The notes under the pieces are model-generated. The model searched no databases, had not been told where the DNA came from, and was given only the letters and a program-made list of their open reading frames with translations. DNA of 64,000 nt from Tubiluchus corallicola (taxonomy: Eukaryota; Priapulida; Priapulimorpha; Priapulimorphida; Tubiluchidae): NCBI GenBank assembly GCA_030141605.1, contig JAQGDQ010000051.1, forward strand, positions 704,628 through 768,627, given 5' to 3'. Positions 1 through 14,900 of this stretch are shown here, piece after piece. Numbering within the stretch: position 1 is the stretch's first letter; every line of letters starts with the position of its first letter. The translations under genes were made by a program, and so were the position numbers.

Positions 1-8
1 ATTTATAC

Positions 9-242
9 CTGTCAGATTCAAAATACGAAGCAGCAAGAATGCAGAACAGTAGAACAGCCATAAATGTAACTGCAGCATAGTAAAGAATTGGTTCCCAATG
101 TGGCCGAGGTAGTATTCGGGCACATCTGGCTATCATCAGGCTCGGAACTGATGCAATGATAGTAAACATAAGTGGCTCTTCAAGACTCGTATAGAATATT
201 AATGTCCGTTGAATTCTCGACATTGTAAAATCAGGAGTAAAA
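9..242 (-). CDS. TMEM131: TMEM131 exon 18 of window, transmembrane helix
   Basis: Acceptor TTTTTTGCAG, donor GTATAAAT; 77 codons + 2. FTPDFTMSRIQRTLIFYTSL corresponds to the vertebrate 'FTPDFT-S-V-R-L' strand. ARILPRPHWEP precedes a hydrophobic helix, PILYYAAVTFMAVLLFCILA (about 23-91). ESDR after it is the first cytoplasmic sequence. The tail continues beyond the left edge. Confidence 0.96.
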
Positions 243-3200
243 CTGCAAAAAATTGTCAACTTCTGTCAACACTATGTGACAAATGCACATAAAAAATTAG
301 CAACATCACCTGAAAACTACACAGTCTAGTCCCATTTTTTGAAAAGTGTAGCCCTGTAGGTGTTTTTTTTCTAAAAGTGGGCAACATAGCCAATCTTATC
401 AATTTGACTATGCTGAATTCGAAAAACACTGCTGTCACCTATTAGCAGAAAGGGGTTAGAAATGCAAAAAATGGACTCTAGGCTTTTGCACAACGTAAAT
501 TAAATTTTTTTTTAGAAAATTAACATTAAGAAGCCAATATGACATCAATTCCAGAGTAGTTGATCCAAGGAACCCATTTCTGTCAATTTCATTTCAAAAA
601 TGACAACTATTTTCAAAATGGTTGCCACGTGATTACGAAATAATATGTCGCTCATGCAGATTACAGATTAAGATTCATTTGCAAACAAAAAACAATCAAC
701 TGGATCTTCTTGAATCCAGAAAGCTGCTACTAGCCCAAAATAATGCAAAGCGATTCACATAGCCCAATGTGTAAAAAGCATAATGGCCAACTGGATCCTG
801 ATATAACTGCCTAGCCGAACGGTGAGGCACAACTTTGTACAACGTTAATCTGAAGTCAATCAAACATCATCCAATATGGCTGCCATTTTCAAAATGGATG
901 AACAAGATCGATGTCTGTAATAGCTATTTTGAAAGCCATATCCTAACTGTTGGTGCAGCTACTATGATAATTTTGGTGTCTTAATATAGATTTTCAATTT
1001 CAAGGAATCAATTTCTGATGCCCAGAATTTCAAGATGGCTGCCAAAACACTTGTAACCACTTTTGTAATATGTTAGCTATATTGCCTGACCTAAGGAAAA
1101 TAGGACAATGACATTAGTATTTATATGTAGGTTTTAAAGCACAAGAAAACCCTCCACTTACTACCTTTTCGTATGCATGGCTTGCATTGGTAACGCTGTA
1201 TAAAACGTGTAAATTTAAACTCACACGATGACCATTAGGCACAGCCATTTTAATGGTAAGTTGTTTGAAATAAGTTTTGATAACATTAAGTAAGGTTTGG
1301 AAAAATAATCAGAGCATTCGTAGCATACATGTTGCTAATTAACTAAAATTTTAAATTAGTGTATTTTGTCAAAAAGATTAAAAATGCGTTTTTGGCTAGT
1401 AAGTGGCGCACCTTGGAGGGGGAGTCAGCGACATTTTACCAACTGGTACAAACATTTTAAATTATTAGTCTAGTTACATAAGTCTTTCCAGCAGGTAAGT
1501 GAAATGCTAAGTAATATAGATTTGCACGGAAAGCTTTTTGGGTCATAATTTAACATTGCCTTGTCTTCCCGATTTACGTGGCGTAGTGACGTCATGTAAT
1601 GGCGCAGTTGGAACAGGACTACGGAAGATTTAAAATAAAAACAAATGCCTTTCAACGCGAATACGACATGTGCATAAAATTGCTGTAAGGTTGTATAATT
1701 TTTTAAGGCGATTTTTCTGAAACCTACTGCAGGTGCCCCTTTTCTTGTCCTTGAAAGGTCAAGGATTTAAGGTAGTACCAATATGGCTAACATTTTCCAA
1801 ATGACCGAAAAGCTGTTGCTAGAATATAAAAGCCATATCTTATGCTAAATGAAAATGTGAATGCCAGTGATTTTAGCTCTGTGAGCAATCCAGAGTTTGC
1901 TAAAACTGTTTGAAACTAGACTTCAATTTTTGTAGAAAGATACAAAAGGTGACTTGGCCCACATAACAGAAGTACTTGTACCTTTAAAAACACTACTAGA
2001 GCAAAACTATTGGCTGAACTCATGCTGACTGACTGACTGAACTAAAAAGGAAAGGTTTTTTGGTGACAATTCCTTCAACATATACCACGCTGTTGGGGCA
2101 CTGTTGGTATATCAGGGTATATCAGGCAGGTACTGCTGGCCAGGCATTGACCACTCCTCCAGCACAAGATGTGGATTCCTTGACCTTGAAGAAGTACATT
2201 TACACACAAAAATCATCATCTTATCTGCTCTGACAATTGTGGTCGCCTTTCTCTGATGCTAGATAAATCTTGCTAGCCATCTTGAAAGTGGCAACCTCAT
2301 TGGACACTAATCTACAGCTTCTACTTTTAAAACCCCATAGATTGTGTGCTAGCAAACCAAAACCGTCCACAAATCGGCATAGTTAAAACTGCATTATGAT
2401 GCTTTTAAGTAGAATGCACCAAAATGTGGTCAAATGTCAATTTTTTGTTTCGTTTTATAATAACCAATGGTAAATATAATCAACTTTTATATTACTGCAT
2501 CAAATTATCTACAAAATGTTCAAAAAACACTAAAAATCTACCCACTTTTCTGGCTAGAAATTAGTACTGCAATTGTAAAAACTCGTATTTTCAAACCCCA
2601 ATCGTGGCTCGTGGAAGCAGTCATTTTGCTTCGGCTTTTTTCTGCTGCCAAGTACAGGTCTTCATTAGGAAGAGCCATCGACTGGATTTATACATAACTT
2701 CAATGTGTTCTTGCAAAGTCCATAGCAATCAACACTTGTGCGGTTGCTAAGTGTTCATTTTGCTTCGGCTTTTTTCTGCTGCCAAGTACAGATCTTCATT
2801 AGGAAGAGCCATCGACGGGATTTATACATAACTTCAATGTGTTTTTGTAAAGTCCATGGCAATCAACACTTGTGCGGTTGCTAAGTGTTGATTTTGCTTC
2901 GGCTTTTTTCTGCTGCCAAGTACAGATCTTCATTAGGAAGAGCCATCGACTGGATTTATACATAACTTCAATGTGTTCTTGCAAAGTCCATAGCAATCAA
3001 CACTTGTGCGGTTGCTAAGTGTTTTGCAGAAACGTGACAAAAACAATGGCTAACTTTAATCTCAGCTTAGAAATAACATAGAGTGATGAACTTGGTATCA
3101 AAATGCTCCTCATGAAGTGGAGCATATGTGAATATCTAGAAAAACTTAATTGATGATTTGTGGACGATTTTGCTATGCAAAGTGATTAATTTTGGATAGA

Positions 3201-5936
3201 GGTCAAACGAAAATCATCCAATATTGCCGCCATTTAAAAATGACCTAGAAGATGAAAGGTTGTTTTTTAAAGCCGTATCTTAGCTGCTAGAGCAGTTAAG
3301 TGTTTTTAAGCATTAGGTGTGCTGCTTGACCCTTAATACCTATATTTAGAGGATTTTTTATTGACTCTAGCCAAAATTAATCAGCATTATGCTAAATTTC
3401 ATAAATTTTAGACGAAATGAGCAATTTTCACAATTCTGCTGGACTATATGTCGGCGACCTGGTGGCCATTTTCTTTTTTGCTTAATTTCTCTTTGCATCC
3501 TGTTATTAGTCTAGCAGTATTTAGGTTCAACAAGAACGAATCGATAAAAATAACTTGCTTTTTGTTTTTATAATAAATCTTTAGGTGAAACAGGTAACGT
3601 AATTGTTTGGCATAATTTCTTTTTTGTGTGTCGGCCATTTCGAAAACCGTGACCATTTTTATAACAAAAGTAACAGAAATGGATTGCAAAGGCCCCAGAA
3701 TAGATGTCAGCATCACTTCATAATATTAATTTTATGAGTGCTTGTTTTGATAGATATTTTATTTGTCTCCTTTTTGAACACAATAATGAACCAATACAGA
3801 AAGGGAGGTGAAAAACCATACAGTTATCGAATCAGCCCTCTCAATGTGTAACAATAGCAGCACTAATGACGAAAATTTTCTAAATAAGTTAATTAGATAG
3901 GGTCTGGCACAGTCACAAATTGCAGAATCAGAAATAAAGTCAAATAAAGTATATAGAAAACAGGGAAAATTTATGTAACAAAATATTAAGGAAATGAATT
4001 AAGAAAAATATGCAAAATGAATTAAGAAAAGCAAAAGCAAAAAATATATGCAAATAAACAAAAAAAAAAACAGAAATTAAATTAAGCAAAAAACAAAATG
4101 CATAACTGAAGTACAATTTTAAGTACTGTCATGCAAGAAATAAATAAAAACTAAAAGCAAATAAACACAATGGGAAAAAATAAGCAAAGCTAAGCAAACA
4201 ATCATAATTGACAAAACAAATTAAACAATAAGCAAATAAACAAAAACTAAGCAAGTAAACAGGAATGAAATTCTACAATAAGTGAAATGTACTTTAATTT
4301 GTGTAATATAAATTATGTCAAAAACCAAAATGAAGTAAAAAGAAAATAAGAAAATTTTAACACAGGTGATTATGCAGTCGAAATGCAATCTTAAATGTTA
4401 TTAATGGTGACTTATGCTACTGAAATGCAATCTTGGTGAATTTTATGTCAAACAAAAAATAAATGTAAAAATATAAACAAATCAAAGTCTTCATTTCTGA
4501 CACGGTGCAGAAACATAGTCTCATGACTGAAGATCGTGTATTAAGATTTTCTGTTTTTAATTCCTTTGAAATACCTATACCTGCAGCATAATCTGAAACC
4601 CTCGATGGAACTGGGTTCGAAATTTATCAGGGTACAGATTGTTTCTAACCTACTCTTTCTAAACGTAACCAATTCAAAGCTGTTTTACTATATAAATTTG
4701 TAAAGTTCATTCACTTTCATGTTTTGCTAACCAAATGTTTTTTACAGCTTGGTCAACATTTTCCCCCTCGGCCCCTATTTTGTCCCCTAGTGGGGTAATA
4801 TGTTAACAATTCTTGTTGTAGCCCCTAGCATTCAATTCGCTTCATCGAGACCTATCATTTGATATGCTACAAGATACCATTGCTCAACACTTGGTGCACT
4901 TCTGTTCCTGACCCCAATTTTTCGGTTTTTGCTCCTTAGTGGTGTCATAGGTTAGTAATTCTCATTGTAATCTATACCATTCGATTCGCCTAATAGAGAC
5001 GTTTCATTTGATATGCTACAAGATACCATTGTTAAACACCCTGTGCACTTCTGTTCCGGACTTCCATTTTTCGATTTTTATCAGTTAAACTAGTTTTTTT
5101 TTAATATAACTTTTTAACTGTATTTTATGTAGTGTGCTGAGATAACTTTTATATAGTGCACTAAAAATTAAGTATTATCTATATCTATCTATCTATCTAT
5201 ATATATATATATATATAAGATTCGAGGCTACAGCTCCGACGATGGCACCATTTGCGGCGATCTATACATCAAACGAAAGGTCTGGATCTACTGTCGTGCC
5301 ATCGGGGGTTCATTTTTCGAATCGGGCCCACCGGGAGCGAAAAACCTTCAAAAATGGCCATTTTTCGGCCTTTTTTGCAAAACTTATACCTCTTATTTCT
5401 ATAGAACGGGAACAAGTCGGGGGTGGTGCTGGCCACAGATAGATAGCCCGTTCAGCGGTGGGTTATAATAGGTGTATTTAGAATTCGCGAGAGGGCCACA
5501 GCGTCCCGTAACGGACGTTTTCCCGGACCCAACTCCCGATTTTTTCGAAATTTTGACCAAACAGCCTGCAGAGGAAACGTTCTAGCAGCGCTTAGTGTGA
5601 TTCTCGGAAGGAGATATATGGCTCTTTAGAAAGAGGAAGAACGGGGCTACAAGATGATGTAGGCTATATTTTAGGACACATACACCAAGAGGAGTAGCGA
5701 GAAGTTAATTAGCTGTTCCATTTTTGGCAATTTTCGCTTGGAAAACTGCTGACGCAAAGCCATTGTTCTGACGTCATCCATTATACTCTGCTTATAACTT
5801 TAATTCAGTAAAAGCTGCGGCTCGCTTTGCGTTATAAATGACGACTGTGTAGGATGTTCACGTATTATTGATTATGAGTGTATTTATAAGCAAATTTTTT
5901 TTGCGGGCCTTTGCTAGTCTATATATTAACTTCGCT

Positions 5937-5986
<50 letters not shown>

Positions 5987-8900
5987 ATTCGAGGCTACAG
6001 CTCCGATGGCGGCACCATTTGCGGCGATCTATATATCAAATGAAAGGTCTGGATCTAGTGTCATGCCATTGGGGGTTTATTTTCAGAATCGGGCCCACCG
6101 GGAGGAACGGGGGGGGGGGAGGCGAAAAACCTCCAAAAATGGCTATTTTTCGTCCTTTTTTGCAAAACTTATACCTCTTATATCTGAAGAACGGGAACGG
6201 GCCATGGGTGGTGCTGGCTATGGATAGATAGCCCGTTCAGCGATGGGTGTAGTAGGCATATTTAGAATTCGCAAGAGGGCTACGGCGTCCTGCAACGGAC
6301 GTTTTCCCGGACCCAACTCTCGAATTTTTCGAAATTTTGGTCAAACAGCCTGCAGAAAAAACATTCTAGTGGTGCCTGGTGAGACTCTCGGAAGAAGATA
6401 TATAGCTCTTTAGAAAGAGCAAGAACAGGGCTACACGATGCTGTGGGCTATATTTTAGTACATGTCCACCAAGAGGAGTACCGACAAGTAAATTAGATGT
6501 TCTATTTTTGGCAATTTTTGCTTGGAGAGCTGCTGACCCAAAGCCATTGTTCTGACGTCATCTATTATACTCTGCTTATAACCTTATAACTTTAATTCAG
6601 TAAAAGCTGCTGACTTTGTGTTAGGTAAATAAATGAACACTAGGTAGGATGTTCGCGCATTATTGATTATAAGTGTGTTTATACGCAAAATTTTTTTGCG
6701 GGGCCTTTGCTAGTCGATATATTAATTTCGCTGGTATATATATATATATAACATTCGAGGCTACAGCTCCGACGACAGCGCCATTTGCGGCGATCTATAT
6801 ATCAAATGAAAGGTCTGGATCTAGTGTCGTGCTGTTGGGGCTTTATTTTTCGAATTGGGCCCACCGGAAGGAACGGGGAGGGGGGGGCGAAAAACCTGCA
6901 AAAATGGCAATTTTTCGGCCGTTTTTTTGCAAAAAATTGCAAAATTTATACCTCTTATTTCTAGAAAACAAGAATGTGCCAGGAGCGGTGTCAAAAATGG
7001 TTAGATAGCCCGTTCAGCGGTGGGTGTCATAGTCATATTTAGATTTCACAGGAGGGGCACCAATGCCCGTTACAGGCATTTTCCCAGACACAACTCTGGG
7101 AAATTTTGGCCAAACGGCCTGCAGTAAAAACGTTCTAGCGGTGCCTGGTGGGACTCTTGGAAGGAGATATATGGCTCTTTAGAAAGAGGAAGAACAGGGC
7201 TACACGATGATGTGGGCTATATTTTAGTACACGTCCATCAAGAGGAGTGGCGACAAGTTAATTAGATGTTCCATTTTCGGCAATTTTCACTTGGAAAACT
7301 GCTGACGCAAAGCCATTGTTGTGACGTCATCCATTATACTCTGTCTATAACCTTATAACTTTAATTCAGTAAAAGCTGCTGCTGCTGGCTTTGCGTTATA
7401 AATGAGGACTGTGTAGGATGTTCGCGTATTATTGATTATAAGTGTATTTATAAGCAAATTTTTTTGCGGGGCCTTTGCTAGTTATTATTATTATTATTAA
7501 TAATAATATTAATCCCTCCCCCCGTTATGCCTGTATGGATAATTTCCTCTTTTTTTGTTGTTGTTATTGCTCATTTGAAACAGTACAGGATTGTTCTTTT
7601 GTGATTTCAATGTGGTTGTTCTAAGTGTCAACTGCCGTTTTATTACTATTCTTTGTATTCTTACCTATCCTACGTTTAATAAGGCATGTAACCTATCCTG
7701 TTTAAACATTTAAAAATAAAATAGAAATTAACTATAAAATATGGCAATACAAATACAAATAAAATAAAGTAAACTATATAAGATAAAATAAAATAAAATA
7801 AAATAAAATAAAATAAAATAAAATAAAATAAAATAAAATAAAATAAAATAAAATAACATAAACTAAGCATTTCAGATTACGCCTCAAATTCGATATTAAT
7901 TAACTCATACATTAGTTTATTGTCTTATTATGAAATACAAAATAATACTATGCATTTAGGAAGTTTATCAAACAATCTACAGCTATAAATGCTTACCCAA
8001 TTGTTAACTGCTGTGTTTTATTGGGCAATAACTCAAATGGAGCACAGTTGAGGACTCTAAAACCGTAACCTTCACAATGTTGTCCACTTATTGACATACC
8101 ACTAACAAAAAGTGGAAGTTCTCCTGTATTACGCACGGTGATTTTTCGCTGCACCGGGAAAATGGGCAACCCCTTTGCACTTGGTATTTCTGAAACAAAA
8201 GAAATGCCACTTGCAATAGATATAACTTGTTATTGAATTTTAATTTCGTTTGATTTGTTTCACCCTAACCTAATGAGTACCAAAGACAAAAAAAGCAGTT
8301 AATATTTAAAAATGTTGTAAATAACATTCTGAAAATAAAAAGGTGCTATTCTACAGAAACAAAAAATTTGACGTTTTAGTAGATCACTATAGATATCATT
8401 CGGGTGTGTCGTAAAGTTTAACTAAAACTGTGCAAGTGCCTTGTTTTTGATGCATCAGTGCTTGTCACTTGTGTGAACATAGTTCACTAGGAACAGTACA
8501 TTCAAAACTGATTTAACTGTATCGAATCAGCAATATTTTAAACACCTTAATTATACTGTATTTCTACAAGAATCTTAGACTGTATATAAGCCTATTTTCA
8601 TGCTAGGTCATCACCAGGTATTTTTGAGTTTTAAAGCTGGGTCTCTGACCTTTGTTATCATTAACATACGTTTTTTGCATAATCATAACCTTAGGAAAAT
8701 GTTAACGTACTTGAGAATTTTTGCAATCTGCTCTTGAAGTAGTGAAATAATATCCAGCAGAACTGGGAAACAAATGTATTATCTACTGATATATTAGTTG
8801 TGGAAATCATGGCTTAGAACAGTGGAAGCATTTGCTGATACAATAAGTCATAACTCTGCTGCAGCAAGCATTCCTTCTGAGAAGGCGAGACCATTTAGTG

Positions 8901-11900
8901 TTGATGAATGCTGTTCCCAAGGTGTGAAGGGAGCAAATCCGCAATTTTGTAATTCAGCAAAGAAACCCACAGAGATTGTTACACCCAAATGCCAAGAACC
9001 AAAAGAACATCGACAGAAGCTAGAAAGAAGAGACAATTAGGAGGATAATTATCAGAACCAACAAACATAGTCATAGGCCCAAAAACTCCTGACATCTTTC
9101 TTTTTCGTGACTCACTGACATACAAGATGAAGAAATTAGTGAAATTTTGACATTGCAAGGAGTAGACAAGTAAGGATGAATAAAATTTCCCATTCAAATG
9201 CTACATAGAAGTCACATAGGATCAGCATTCCTCCAAAAAATCTGGAATCAGTCTTTGATCATGAATTCCGGCCATGCGGGGATCAGTGTCAGGCAGTACA
9301 TTCAGTCAAAGTCAAAGGAGAAATTGGTTGTTTCATCAAGCGAGGGTCACAATCTGCTGACCAAGCTGTTACTAACAATTAAAATACCCTTTTTCGGGGT
9401 GGCTTCGTACATAGTTTTTCGTTTTTTATCTTTGTTGTCAGTTATGGGTGAAACCAATGTTTGCTTAGTCTTTGGAAATTGTTCAAGTTTTAATACTGAC
9501 AGGCAAATTTCTATTCAATGTTTATTACTAATTCTTGTTAATTCAGAAACACTGTCTTTTGGAAGACAAGTTATGAAAGCTTAATAATATTTATGACGTG
9601 CATTTCCTAACGTAGATATTTTAGCCTACCTTCACATACTCTATGATAGTAATAGTAATTATATAACTAGTAATTTATTCTTTAAACATATTCCACATAT
9701 GATTACTGAAAAACATAATAAAAATATAAAACATTGTAAAACTACTGCTGCAGCCACAGGTTTAAATACCATGCACACGCAGAGAGACAGACTGTGAGCC
9801 TGTATATTGAACAATAGTTCAAAAGTGGCTCAAGTGCTGTTGTTGCCATATAGCAGACACAGAATTTACATTAGAACATGGTGCTCACTGTTCCTAATTT
9901 TCTGCGCGAGTCTAGCAATATCTCTTTGTGCATGCACCCACTGCCTACCTAAGTAGGACACCAAAAGTAATAATTAAAAAGCTAAGGTGTGTTTTTTGGA
10001 ATTTCAATTCCATCAAGATTGGTTTGGTTGCGAATATGACCAATAAAAATATAAATTTTGCCAGAATTGCTCTCTTTTCTTTCTTTCCATGAATTTTCTT
10101 ACATCAAATTGCAACTCTAAGCAAAAAATCACACTGCTACGTCTCTGGTTTACATGATCTACCTAATGGTCACGGTTTGAGAAATGAAGCATGAAAGCCA
10201 CTCAAATGTAATCAGGGCAGCTACCACTAAGCAAACTAGGCAGTTACCTAGGATACCAAGTTCTGGAAGTAATTCTTTAATTTTTAAGTTAGCATAAGCA
10301 ATAACATAGCGTATGTGTAATTCTTAAGTGCATAACATTTTAATTAAATGAAATGAACTACGTGTTATTTAACTGTAAAAATATATGATTCATTGACGCT
10401 AACACAAAGTTGTCCACTTTTCTCTATCTTGTTTCCCAAGATTATATCATTTGACACAAACATTATTGATGCATTACCCTGCTTTTGTTTGCAGTTTCTA
10501 TTGTGTGCACATGCTAATAACGAATTTGTAACCAGACTAGAGTAACGGTTGTGAAGATGATGAAACTAATCAAATGGATGTATACATAAAAAAGAGGAGT
10601 TAGGGTTTCAAAAATTTTCCGATGAAATGGCAGAAGCAAAATCTGGCTCAGAGCAGCAGAAATTGCGGTAATTTAATTGTACCTGGACAGGGGCAGATTA
10701 ACCTTTAGGCTAATAAGGTTATAGCCTTAGGCCTTAAATTTTGATAGGCCTTTGGAGTCATGAGGTCAATGACCAACAGACAGAGATAATGCTATTTAGT
10801 AAACAGGATATCATTTAAACTGAACATGCTAAAGACAAGTGGCTTATATTTGTTTTTCTTTTTACAGCTTTGCCAGGCCAGTAAATATTTCATTTTTCAA
10901 TATAGACTCACACATTTGGACACAGGTGGTCTTGGCCACATAGGCAACTTGGGGGTTGTCTATTTTGGACACCTGGGGAATTTGGGTATATGGGCTATTA
11001 ATTCAACAGTTGTAAAGAGTAGGACATTTAGACATGTGCAGCATACTTCTCATTGTCCAATGCTTTAGAATCTTCAACTCGGCTTTTGGTTAATCCAGAC
11101 GAAAGGGCATGACAAACAAAATCATTTATCGCGAGTAACGACAAAGGCTGTTAATAAGTATAAATAAAAACTAAAGAACAATTAACATTTTTATAGTTTC
11201 TGAGAAGTTTGATGATATGAATAAATCCCTTCGTTTGTTGATAGCCTTAGGGCCGTGAAACCTTAACACCCTTGCACCTGAAAGCCTAGGACGTACGAGG
11301 TCATAAATTCAATTTGAAATTCAATCAACACAAGCTGTAAATAGGTAATTAACTGCATTTAATTAGTACACTATAATACACATAAAAGCATAATACTATC
11401 ATAATAAAAAATATAAATAATACAAGAAAAATTCAATTTAGACTGCACAATTTGCTCAATGCTGAATAAGAATGTGCTATAATTGTCTTCAGTCAAGATT
11501 ACTTCTGTCTCTAGCAGAGACGGCATTTACTCAAAATGCATAAAGCATGAACAAAGAATACACAATGGCCAAACAGCATTTTAAGCTTAAAAAATTAATC
11601 CCTGTACAAAACTTATACTACTTACTATCACAATTCTGGAGGTCTTTTTCTTTTACATCAAATTTTACTGTAGACGGAGACATCTTTAACTTGCCACCTC
11701 CACCACGACCTTCTAAGATTACCACATCCAACACAGTCAAGTTGTTCCTAAAATGAGCATAAGCAAATCAGATTTTGCGACTCACAAGAGAAACTTAAAC
11801 GAAGTGAATTCTGTATTTGGCAAACAGATGTAACTACACCAAAACTGAATTTATTGCCAACCGGTTTCGAACAAACTGCTCATTGTTAAGGTACCTAAAA

Positions 11901-14900
11901 CAAAGAAATTTACCAGAATTTAGAAACAACATCGAAGTGCAATTCAGTACTTAGATAGCCAAAAGAAATATGATAAACCATTATATAGATAATTTAGCAA
12001 TTTACCTTACAGATTACATATCTAGATTCGTACGAAACTATGTTAGACTCCACAAACAAACAAACAATTATGTTAGTAGTAAAAGAACTATCAATGTTAG
12101 GGAGCTGCCATTTTGTTGCTGAATTCCACAAAACACAATGCACTGTTGGTGTTGTACAGGCTCAAGTGCACTTCAGCAGTAAAGAGTGCACATACTCATC
12201 TGTGCTGTTTAACTTGTGACCAATACCAGTATTAAGCGGTTCGTACCAGATGCCCACATTGTGATGACAACTGTGAAGTTGAGGTCTACATTACCTCTGC
12301 TGAAATGTGCTGTTCCAAAGTTCATACAGTCTAATCTAGTATACCATTTTAAATGTGAATCGAGCAATGATTCCTATGTCGGTCGACGTCTTTCATTTAG
12401 ATTAGCTGAACATCACAGAACAACACAGAGATCTCAAAGGTGCCAAGGTGGGCCAGCATTTGAAGTAAACATCTTAGTCAAAGGACACAATTACCATGTT
12501 TTGTCAATACTGGAAGCATAATACAGTAAATGTATTGGTCATAAGTTAAATTGCAGCTCCCTAACATTGATAGTTCTGTTACTACTAACATAATTGTTTG
12601 TTTGTGGAGTGTAGTATAGTTTCATACCAATCTAGATATGTAACCTGCAAGGTAAATTACCAACTTATCTATATAGCGGTTTATCATATACATTTTGGTT
12701 ATCTAACTACTGAATTGCATTTCGATGTTGTTTCTAAATTCTTGTAAATTTCTTTGTTTTAGATGCCTTGACAATGAACAGTTTTTTCGAAACCTGTCGG
12801 CAATAAACTCAATTTTGGTGAAGAGTCTTCCATTGGAAATCTATCCCTTAGAGAAAGTTAGCTAAAAAAACACTGAGAAATTAATCTATAAACTGTAGAG
12901 AGTAATTGTCTACAGCCAACTAACTTCAATACAATAAAAATCAAAACAATGTTGTGTTAACAAAATGGAAATTCACGAATAGAAATTCCTAGTGGAAATT
13001 TGAAAAAAGTCCAAAACAAGTCCGAAAAAAGCAGAGGCTTTATTGAACTGAAAAAAGAAGGGGCAGTCAGCAGTCCAAACAATCCAGCTAAGGGTATGAG
13101 AGAGCAGATTTGTGGCAGCATGTGAGTGAGGGACATTTGAGAACATTTTTCATTTGACTTATAAGTCTTGCTTAATTGGTTTAAAGATCATTTAATAATT
13201 TTTTTCTTTACAGATAATGTAATTATTCCGAAATAATAACATAAAAGGTGTTAACATTCAGAATGGTTGCCAAGGTAGAAAACTTATAATCAGTCCATTA
13301 TTGTTTATTACTGTTATTACTACATGAAGACTACAAAAATGGATTTCTTGACCACTAAGGCTATAATCACAAGCTACACATGTGATAATAGAATCGCTGC
13401 CAGAAAACATGTTAGCTTGTTATTCTTATTTTCACATAAAAACTATAAACATGGATTTCTTTACGAAAAAGGCTATGGTCATATGCACCACATATGATAT
13501 TATGGCAATGGCAAATTACCAGCCCATCATTTCTAAAGCATTAAAAGTTATAACTATCCAACTGTTAGTCACACTTTTTTCAACTCCAAAAGTATTTATC
13601 CAACTGAGTTGCAATTTGGTAGTCTGATTAGTTAGGATGTCATTGGTTTCAAGACATAAACTGATTCACAATTAATTAATTTTAAATTATTTCAAACTGC
13701 AGAAGTGCATGGTACCAAAAATATTTGTAAGGCCTTGTTCATTTAATGGCCTTCAGCCAGTTCTTGTGCATGTTTTTTCTGTATTTATCCTCATAAATCT
13801 TGATGCTGGGGTATAAAATTATTAGATTTTTTATTTAATGCTGTTGTGCATACTGTTTAACAGTATGGTTATCAATAAATTTAACATAATGTTCATTCTT
13901 GATTAGCAATGGCAGAAAATGCCTCTGAACTTGTGTGATTGAATAAACTATGAAAGTTCAAATATTTGCATTCATGAACATTAAACAATACGTTGGAAGT
14001 AGAAAAATTTATAGGAAATGGGAAGGCTCTGATTAGTATCATACAACAATTAGAAAGGCTTTTGCTGGGACATCGATATGTAGTAGATGGAATGGAGATT
14101 TCAAGGAACTTGTGATGGCAATTTCTGTCACTTTAAATGTGTGTTTTATAGTTTCCACCTACCTGATTAAAACAAGAGAAGTCTTCACAAGAAGTTGTTT
14201 AGGAGAAAAACCAACTGATACCACTTGTTTAGCACCTGGTTGTAAGGCCCAAACTAATGAGCGATTGCTGGCTTCTACACCATATGAATGCTGTAATTCT
14301 TCCCGCATGTCCTGTGAATGTCCTTTAGACTGAAAAAATAACTGATTTACTAACATTCTCAAGTTGGTGCACAGGGATTTTCCAATAAATATATGAAACA
14401 TAGTACACAAAGGAAGTAGACCTATGCCACGTTCCAGGCCAATAGTGAGCCATTTAATCAAAACATGCTCAAGATGTTGGAAATTATTGTGCATTGCACA
14501 AAGAAATTTTTCTAAACTAAAACTAAACAAATCAAATGAAGAAGCTGGAGATTCAAAATTCTTCTGTGTTGATGCAGTTACAATTAAAAAGCAGTTACAA
14601 TAACAATTATTATATACACAATACATGTACACAGCCAAAAAATAAGGTCATGTGTGCATACTCCCCATGAAATTTTCCCTTTGCCAGTACAATCCATGTA
14701 CAAAGTTCAATTGAAAGTCTCATCAGATGAATACTATAAAATCTTACTGGCTCTTAAACTAAAAATAAAAGTCAAGCGGGAAATAACACTTCAACCAGCT
14801 AATACTACTCATGAACAAAGTTTAATTGATTGGACTCAGATGCCTCACAAATATAGTGCAAAAACATTCATTGTCTAATCATGTCTAATATAAGTCAAAG

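Noticed and set aside
5868-7008. Open frames of 111-119 codons in the Helitron-like copies
   Set aside because: The frames run through (TA)n tracts and shared repeat sequence. Different copies break the frame at different places, so there is no coding constraint.
7676-7870. Hydrophobic FILFY open frame on the minus strand
   Set aside because: Translation of the (AAAAT)n microsatellite, not a membrane protein.
8798-9040. 80-codon open frame as a host exon or gene
   Set aside because: No recognisable domain, no splice signals matching the TMEM131 phases, and it overlaps an open frame on the other strand of similar length.
10686-11284. hAT-type MITE with CAGGGGC/CAGGTGC ends
   Set aside because: The ends are only loosely similar and the flanks do not show a matching 8-bp duplication, so it is mentioned only as a possibility in the intron entry.
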